From NCBI RefSeq assembly GCF_001422365.1, contig NZ_LMMT01000021.1, positions 6,087 through 70,086 of the forward strand: a stretch of 64,000 nt of DNA. The letters are read 5' to 3'. The notes beneath the pieces are model-generated. The model did not search any database. It was not told the DNA's origin and was given only the letters and a program-made list of their open reading frames with translations. This DNA comes from Pseudorhodoferax sp. Leaf265. Its GTDB lineage: Bacteria; Pseudomonadota; Gammaproteobacteria; Burkholderiales; Burkholderiaceae_C. The position numbers were made by a program, and so were the translations under genes. Shown here piece after piece: positions 59,598-64,000 of this stretch. The first letter of the stretch is position 1. Each line of letters starts with the position of its first letter.

Positions 59598-60821
59598 TCA
59601 GTCCGCGATGTTGCACTCCCGGCGCAGCAGGGCCAGCGCGTCCGCGGTGGCGTGCATCTGGTCGCTGCGCAGCACGGGCGCGGCCTCGGCGATGAAGGCG
59701 TTCCACAGCTGCAGGTAGTCGCCGCGCAGCGCGACCGGCGCATGTTGCCCGATGAACTGGCGCGGCAGGTCCGCGTCCAGGCCCGACTTCTGGATCTTCT
59801 TGACCAGGGCCAGCGCGGTCTTCTCGCTCAGCAGCGTGGCGTGCTTGCCACCCGTTGCGATGCGCAGGAACAGCGTCAACAGCGAGCTGTCGTCGCCATG
59901 GCCCTCGGTGGCCTTGTCCCACAGCGCGCTGTTGCTGCGCTCGAAGTGCTCGATCTCGGCCAGCGCATCCTCGGACCAGAAGTAGCGACCCAGGAAGGCC
60001 GGCGTCTGGTCGAACAGCTTGCGCACCCCGACCGTGGCGTCAAGGATCCTGGGCAGATCCTGCACGACCGAGATCAGCACGGACTGCACGACGTCGATGA
60101 ACGAAGCCGGCAGGTCCCTGGGCAGGGCGAGGGGCACATGGGCCGGCTCGGCGTACTTCCGGCGCAGGCCCAGCACCATCTTCTCGAAGGCGGGCCAGTC
60201 CGGCATGGCGTTGCGCCGGCAGGCGCGCACCAGCAAGGCGGTGCGCAGCACGGCCTCGGCGTCCTTGCCGGCGTCTTCCAGGTCGTCGGCGTCCAGCCCG
60301 AGTTGCGCGGCCATCCAGGTGGCGGCTTCCACCAGCGCCGTGGCATGGCTGCGCGCGGCGCGCTCGGCCTGGACCTCGGTCAGGCTGCGCAGCGACCATT
60401 TGGCCAGCAGCGGGATGTGCCGGTCCTCGAAGGCTCCGTGCTCCTGCATGCCGAAGTGGCTGCTCTGCGGCATCACGATCAGCGCCTTGAGCATGTCCGA
60501 GCCGCCCTTGGAGCGCGACAGCAGGCTGTGGTCGCGCAGCGACTCGGCCGCGCGGTCCAGGTCGCCGCCGCAGCAATCCTCCAGGTACAGGCTCACGAGA
60601 TTGACCAGGCGCGTGCGCGCCAGCTCCAGGTCGGGCCGCAGGTACTCGGTGCCGAAGTAGCGCGCGATCTGCACCATGCCCTTGGGCGCTTCCTGGCACA
60701 TCGCGGCCAGCTTCTCGGGCACGAGGATGCCGTGGCGCACGCCGTGCTGCAGCGCCTTCTCGAAGAAGGGGCGCTCGTCGAACAGCGCGACGGCCTGAGC
60801 GGCCTGGTCGGGGTGGTCCAT
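59598..60821 (-). CDS. Uncharacterised protein of the J-domain operon, 407 residues
   Basis: This soluble, largely helical protein has no signal peptide, membrane segment or known catalytic motif. Regions that look conserved in character are ARYFGTEYLRPDLELARTRLVN, LLSRSKGGSDMLKALIVMPQ and SFIDVVQSVLISVVQDLPRIL. Cys pairs (LEDCCGGD) occur near residue 80. ATG 60821 overlaps the preceding stop by one base (TGATG), a strong coupling sign. It is the last gene of a four-gene operon with a J-domain protein at its head. I do not recognise its family; it could be a client-specific partner of DnaK. Confidence 0.8.
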   Translation of the reverse strand: MDHPDQAAQAVALFDERPFFEKALQHGVRHGILVPEKLAAMCQEAPKGMVQIARYFGTEYLRPDLELARTRLVNLVSLYLEDCCGGDLDRAAESLRDHSLLSRSKGGSDMLKALIVMPQSSHFGMQEHGAFEDRHIPLLAKWSLRSLTEVQAERAARSHATALVEAATWMAAQLGLDADDLEDAGKDAEAVLRTALLVRACRRNAMPDWPAFEKMVLGLRRKYAEPAHVPLALPRDLPASFIDVVQSVLISVVQDLPRILDATVGVRKLFDQTPAFLGRYFWSEDALAEIEHFERSNSALWDKATEGHGDDSSLLTLFLRIATGGKHATLLSEKTALALVKKIQKSGLDADLPRQFIGQHAPVALRGDYLQLWNAFIAEAAPVLRSDQMHATADALALLRRECNIAD

Positions 60822-61570
60822 CAGATCGCGGATTCTTCGTCGTCTTCGCGGGCCGCCGGCGTGCTGCGGCCACGGTCGGTGTCGCTGGTTTCCACGCGCA
60901 CGTCTTCCTCGTCGGCCTCTTCCTCGTCTTCTGCGCCCAGGTGGTGGGCGCGGGCCTGGGCGCGCAGCACCAGCAGCGTCTCGGTGAAGAGGTCGGGGGT
61001 TTCGTAGCGCATGCGCCAGGCCAGCTCCATCCAGTCCTGGTCGGCCACTTCTTCGAGATCGATCTTGGGGCTGGCGTAGGCCGAGCCCAGCAGCGCCTGC
61101 TCGGACAGCATCTCGCCGTCTTCCTCGACAGTGTCGAAGGTGCCGGTGCGCGCGAAGGCCTCGATGCGGGCCCACTTCTCGGCGAAGTAGTTGGCCATGG
61201 CCTCGCTGCCACCCTCCAGGTCGCCCACCGCGGTCAGAAAGGCCACGGGGTCGGCGTCCTCGCGGAAGATGATGGAGTTCACCATGCCGCGCAGGTGCGT
61301 GTGGGTGAGGTCCTTGTAGCGCTTCTCGATGACGATGGCGCGCGCGAACTGCTCGGGCGTGACCAGCAGGTTCACGACCGATTCGCGCGAGGGGTCGTAC
61401 TCGCGCATGACCGCCAGGATGTCCTTGGGCGCGAGCTGGTCCAGCACCACCATCAGCGCGCGGTCGCCCTCGGCGTCGGCCAGCTCGGTCAGGGCCGACT
61501 CGGCGCCGGCGATGTCGCCTGCGGCGATCAGGCTCTGGGTTTTCTCGATCAGGGCGAGGTGGTTGTTCAT
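60821..61570 (-). CDS. Uncharacterised protein of the J-domain operon, 249 residues
   Basis: The protein is alpha-helical for about 210 residues (LALIEKTQSLIAAGDIAGAE, a TPR-like start, then LVTPEQFARAIVIEKRYKDL) and ends in a highly acidic tail (AEDEEEADEEDVRVE and following). The acidic tail and lack of catalytic motifs suggest a protein-protein interaction or chaperone-related role. The start ATG 61570 lies one base after the upstream stop, and its own stop overlaps the next start. Family unknown. Confidence 0.8.
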   Translation of the reverse strand: MNNHLALIEKTQSLIAAGDIAGAESALTELADAEGDRALMVVLDQLAPKDILAVMREYDPSRESVVNLLVTPEQFARAIVIEKRYKDLTHTHLRGMVNSIIFREDADPVAFLTAVGDLEGGSEAMANYFAEKWARIEAFARTGTFDTVEEDGEMLSEQALLGSAYASPKIDLEEVADQDWMELAWRMRYETPDLFTETLLVLRAQARAHHLGAEDEEEADEEDVRVETSDTDRGRSTPAAREDDEESAI

Positions 61571-61571
61571 G

Positions 61572-62147
61572 TCAGTCCTTGCGGTCGAAGCCTTGCGCAG
61601 CCATCCAGTCGGCGCGGGCGTCCTCGCGGGTCTGGGCGTCGGCGTCGTCCAGGTCGTCGGCCGAGAGTGGCTGGCGCTCGTCGGCATCCCGGTCGTCGTC
61701 GCTCTCGGCATCGGCGTCGTCCGCGTCATCGCCCTGGTCCGCACCACCGGCCGCATGCCGGGTGCTGCCCACCATGTACTCCAGCGCAGCCGCCACGCAA
61801 AGGAAGTTGTCGCCCCCTGGGTGCTTGCGCAGCGCCTGCGCCGTGGCCTGGGCCCAGGGGGCGATGGTGATGCTGTCGCTCACGCTGTCCCAGGCCGTCA
61901 TGTTGCCGGCCTCGCAGGCCAGCAGACGCTCCATGGCCGGGCCGGAGCGGAACTGGAAGGCCTTGTGCAGCACCACAGCCACCATCTCGGGGCTCAGCTC
62001 CATCATGGCGGCCAGGAAGCCGAGTTCGCTGCGCCGTTCGGCCAGCCGCCGGTCGAGCACGTCCTTGCCCTCGGAGTCGTGGCGCATGTCGTCGAGCTCG
62101 GCCAGGTAGGCGGTGCGCAGGTTGCGGAAGAAGGGGGAGACGTGCAT
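61572..62147 (-). CDS. Uncharacterised protein of the J-domain operon, 191 residues
   Basis: The first 130 residues are helical (MHVSPFFRNLRTAYLAELDD, LGFLAAMMELSPEMVAVVL, FQFRSGPAMERLLACEAGNM); the last 55 are very acidic (GDDADDADAESDDD and following), resembling the acidic tail of the next gene's product. No known motif. It lies 2 bp after the J-domain gene and 1 bp before the next gene, so the four genes form one transcript. The role is unknown; shared acidic tails suggest the products act together. Confidence 0.8.
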   Translation of the reverse strand: MHVSPFFRNLRTAYLAELDDMRHDSEGKDVLDRRLAERRSELGFLAAMMELSPEMVAVVLHKAFQFRSGPAMERLLACEAGNMTAWDSVSDSITIAPWAQATAQALRKHPGGDNFLCVAAALEYMVGSTRHAAGGADQGDDADDADAESDDDRDADERQPLSADDLDDADAQTREDARADWMAAQGFDRKD

Positions 62148-62149
62148 CG

Positions 62150-62425
62150 CTAGATCAGCTTGTGGAAATAGTCCGCCCAGATCCCGCGGGCCGTTTCCAG
62201 CGGGTCGTCGAGCAGGTTGCGCTTGCGGTTGTTGTCGTAGGCCTCGCGCTTGTCGGCATCGCCCAGGATGTCGTAGGCCTCCTGGATTCCGCGGAAACGC
62301 GTGGCGGCATCGGGGGCGGTGCTGCGGTCCGGGTGGTGCAGGGCGGCCTGTTGGCGGTAGGCCTTCTTGATGTCTGCCAGGCTCGCGCCAGGGGCGACAC
62401 CCAGGGCGAGATAGTGGTCTTGCAT
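62150..62425 (-). CDS. Short J-domain (DnaJ-like) protein
   Basis: This 91-residue protein is a J-domain with HPD at residues 31-33 (AALHHPDRS), helix [22 protein letters not shown] and helix [21 protein letters not shown]. It lacks the Gly/Phe, zinc and C-terminal domains of DnaJ, leaving about 25 residues after the J-domain ([20 protein letters not shown]). It should stimulate a DnaK-type chaperone ATPase and target it to specific clients. It heads an operon of three unknown genes and diverges from arsR. Confidence 0.9.
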   Translation of the reverse strand: MQDHYLALGVAPGASLADIKKAYRQQAALHHPDRSTAPDAATRFRGIQEAYDILGDADKREAYDNNRKRNLLDDPLETARGIWADYFHKLI

Positions 62426-62552
62426 GCGGTGGCTGGTTGCGGTGCGCCGTGGGCTGCGAACGGCAAAAGGCCGCGATTGTAGAAGGCGCGCGGCCTGCCG
62501 TGGCGCGCAGCGCGGCAGCGGGCCTGGCGCCCGTGGGGCGGTTGCACAGATC

Positions 62553-62581
62553 TGCTGATATTTCAACAATCGTTGTATAGT
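62553..62581 (+). promoter_or_regulatory. arsR promoter/operator
   Basis: A -10 TATAGT (62576-62581) is preceded at 17 bp by a weak -35 TGCTGA (62553-62558). An imperfect dyad CAACAATCGTTG (62564-62575) fills the spacer, as expected for an ArsR operator. The predicted start falls on or next to the arsR ATG (62588) and there is no ribosome site, so the mRNA may be leaderless. Confidence 0.55.
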
Positions 62582-62587
62582 CGATGC

Positions 62588-62911
62588 ATGGACGAAACCG
62601 ATGCCGTGCAATCCCTCGCAGCCCTGGCCCATGGCATGCGCTTGCGCGTGTTCCGCGCCCTGGTGGTGGCGGGCGCCGATGGCCTGGTGCCGGGCGCACT
62701 GGCCGGGCAGTTGCAGGTGGCGCCCAACGCGCTGTCGTTCCACCTCAAGGAGCTGAGCCACGCCGGCCTGGTGACGCAGGAGCGCCAGGGCCGCAACCTG
62801 GTCTACCGCGCCTCGTTCGAGACCATGAACGGCTTGCTGGCCTACCTCACCGACAACTGCTGCGAGGGGGCGGCCTGCGCCGTCACCGAAGCGGCGCCTT
62901 GCCGCTGCTGA
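62588..62911 (+). CDS. arsR: ArsR-family arsenic-responsive repressor
   Basis: This 107-residue winged-helix repressor has the ArsR recognition helix ([19 protein letters not shown]) and wing ([13 protein letters not shown]). It lacks the classic ELCVCDL metal site of the plasmid-type protein. Instead cysteines cluster at the C-terminus (Cys91, 92, 97, 105, 107), like the As(III) site of Acidithiobacillus-type ArsR. ATG 62588 begins the family N-terminus. It is followed by two arsC genes and should release the operator on As(III) or Sb(III) binding. Confidence 0.92.
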   Translation: MDETDAVQSLAALAHGMRLRVFRALVVAGADGLVPGALAGQLQVAPNALSFHLKELSHAGLVTQERQGRNLVYRASFETMNGLLAYLTDNCCEGAACAVTEAAPCRC

Positions 62912-62932
62912 CAAACAACCACCGACCACGCG

Positions 62933-63430
62933 ATGACCACCCTTCCTGCCCTGAACGTGCTGTTCATCTGCACCGGCAACTCGGCCCGCTCCATCCTGGC
63001 CGAAGCCATGCTCAACCAGCTCGGCCGCGGTCACTTCCGCGCCTTCTCGGCCGGCAGCCAGCCCAGGGGCCGCGTGCATGCGCTGGCGCTGCAGACGCTG
63101 CACCACCTGCATTTCGACGACACCGGCTTGTCCAGCAAGAGCTGGGGCGTGTTCGCCGAGCCCGATGCGCCGCGAATGGACTTCGTGATCACGGTCTGCG
63201 ACCAGGCCGCCGGTGAGGTCTGTCCGGTGTGGCCAGGCCAACCGATCACGGCGCACTGGGGCGTGGCCGATCCGGCTGCGGTGGAAGGCTCGGACGATGC
63301 GAAGCGGCATGCCTTCTTGGACACGGCCGTCACGCTCAAGCGACGCATCGAGTTCCTGCTGGCACTGCCGCTGGCCAAGCTGGAGACGCTGGCCATCCAG
63401 CGCGAAGTGCGCGACATCGGAAAGCGTTGA
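62933..63430 (+). CDS. arsC: Arsenate reductase / low-molecular-weight phosphatase family, first copy
   Basis: This 165-residue protein has the C-x5-R loop near its start (CTGNSARS, Cys13), the HCGH-free LMW-phosphatase fold with [16 protein letters not shown] and [20 protein letters not shown]. The two later Cys (about 88 and 96) match the redox relay of thioredoxin-coupled arsenate reductases. It reduces arsenate to arsenite. It lies 21 bp after arsR and one base before a second arsC-like gene. Confidence 0.9.
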   Translation: MTTLPALNVLFICTGNSARSILAEAMLNQLGRGHFRAFSAGSQPRGRVHALALQTLHHLHFDDTGLSSKSWGVFAEPDAPRMDFVITVCDQAAGEVCPVWPGQPITAHWGVADPAAVEGSDDAKRHAFLDTAVTLKRRIEFLLALPLAKLETLAIQREVRDIGKR

Positions 63431-63431
63431 G

Positions 63432-63917
63432 ATGACGACGAACATCCTGATCCTGTGCACCCACAACTCCGCGCGCAGCGTGCTGGCCGAAGGCATGCTC
63501 AACCACTGGGCGCGGCAGCTGGGTGCCGACGTGCACGCCCACAGCGCCGGCAGTGCCCCCAGCGGGCGCATCAACCCGCTGGCCACCGAGGTGCTGCAGG
63601 CCGCGGGCATCGACACCACCGGCCACCACAGCAAGAGCTGGGACGAGTTCACCGGCGATGCCGCGCCGCGCATGCGCGTGGTGATCACCGTGTGCGACAG
63701 CGCGGCCAACGAGACCTGTCCGTATTGGCCTGGGTCGCCGGTGCAGATCCACTGGGGCTACCCGGATCCGTCGAATGCCGGCAGCAACGCCGACGAGAAG
63801 CGCGCCGCCTTCGAGGCCACGCGCCAGGCCATCGGTGAACGCATGCGCGCTCTGGCGCAGCTGCCGTTCGACACGCTGGACGACGCGCAGCTGCGCGCCG
63901 CACTGCAAAGCCTCTGA
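63432..63917 (+). CDS. arsC: Arsenate reductase / low-molecular-weight phosphatase family, second copy
   Basis: The 161-residue protein has CTHNSARS (Cys9), [24 protein letters not shown] and [19 protein letters not shown], thus the same fold and relay cysteines as the gene before. The two copies differ in the active loop (CTGNSARS versus CTHNSARS) and belong to separate branches, so they are not a recent duplication. ATG 63432 follows the preceding stop by one base. An arsenite efflux gene probably follows outside the window. Confidence 0.9.
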   Translation: MTTNILILCTHNSARSVLAEGMLNHWARQLGADVHAHSAGSAPSGRINPLATEVLQAAGIDTTGHHSKSWDEFTGDAAPRMRVVITVCDSAANETCPYWPGSPVQIHWGYPDPSNAGSNADEKRAAFEATRQAIGERMRALAQLPFDTLDDAQLRAALQSL

Positions 63918-63935
63918 ACCTTCTTCGGCCGGCCT

Positions 63936-63954
63936 GCCGTGGCGCCGCCACGGC
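63936..63954. other. Perfect hairpin after the second arsC
   Basis: GCCGTGGC, loop GCC, GCCACGGC lies 19 bp after the arsC stop codon. No T-run follows. It may be an mRNA-stabilising stem or part of the next intergenic region, which continues to the window edge without another gene start. Confidence 0.45.
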
Positions 63955-64000
63955 GGCCGTCCTGCGCCACGTCATCTTCTTCGCCACGCACCATGCCTGC

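Noticed and set aside
1-64000. CRISPR arrays, tRNA/rRNA genes, insertion sequences, integrases
   Set aside because: I looked for regularly spaced direct repeats, tRNA-like cloverleaf ends and transposase motifs (DDE, HUH) and saw none that could be supported by eye.

Overview
This is high-GC chromosomal DNA from a betaproteobacterium, most likely a member of the Comamonadaceae (Burkholderiales). The evidence is five orphan Bug/TctC-type periplasmic receptors without TctA/TctB partners, several LysR regulators beside small catabolic gene sets, a PEP-CTERM protein, and interspersed hairpin repeats of a kind I associate with this family. I saw no rRNA, tRNA, CRISPR array, transposase or integrase.

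Layout. Positions 1-5437 hold one end of a contractile injection system (tube, sheath, an unknown protein, a DUF4255 cap-type protein, a small unknown). It reads leftward behind a sigma-54-type promoter, with a sigma-54 activator gene next door. Positions 6092-14709 are a sulfur-scavenging region: a CysB-type regulator, a candidate small RNA, an SfnB/DszC-like flavoprotein, an SsuD-like monooxygenase, a Bug receptor, two paralogous solute-binding proteins (the second frameshifted), an ABC permease and an ATPase. Positions 14713-19767 look like a copper acquisition or cuproprotein assembly cluster (membrane cytochrome c, DUF2946 protein, TonB-dependent receptor, YcnI-PCu(A)C fusion). A PEP-CTERM protein with its own sigma-54-like promoter follows.

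Positions 20840-27316 are mostly housekeeping and accessory genes (patatin, TfoX-like, spore-coat-U-type secreted subunit, GAF and receiver proteins, VF530 protein, sterol desaturase-like hydroxylase, Old Yellow Enzyme, GntR regulator). Positions 27652-31850 hold a Bug receptor, a gamma-glutamyltransferase-family enzyme and a four-domain rhodanese protein. After a UvrA paralogue comes a second sulfur region (34789-39618): a TauD-like dioxygenase, two more paralogous binding proteins, an ATPase and a permease. Positions 39666-53715 carry an aldehyde dehydrogenase, a peroxiredoxin, small hydrolases, LysR-linked gene sets, a tartrate/malate-type dehydrogenase, an AEC transporter, a class C beta-lactamase-like protein and a TerC protein.

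Positions 53712-59371 contain a leftward catabolic operon (hydroxyacid dehydrogenase, Bug, fumarylacetoacetase-like, SDR, Bug). It diverges from a protein fusing a DNA-binding domain to a complete citrate synthase domain. A decayed toxin-antitoxin remnant follows. The window ends with an uncharacterised four-gene J-domain operon (62425-59598) and an arsenic operon (arsR, arsC, arsC).

How it fits together. The strongest new signal is a shared promoter architecture at five places (8558, 11766, 34789, 7256 minus, 42455 minus): a 12-bp box, exactly 9 bp, an 8-bp box overlapping the -35, a 17-bp spacer, and a -10. It ties the two sulfonate-type loci, a small hydrolase and a predicted ~74-nt RNA into one putative CysB-type sulfur-starvation regulon. 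Other candidates for follow-up are the sigma-54/injection-system circuit, the J-domain operon and the regulator with a citrate synthase domain. All functional calls come from reading the sequence by eye; no database search was run.
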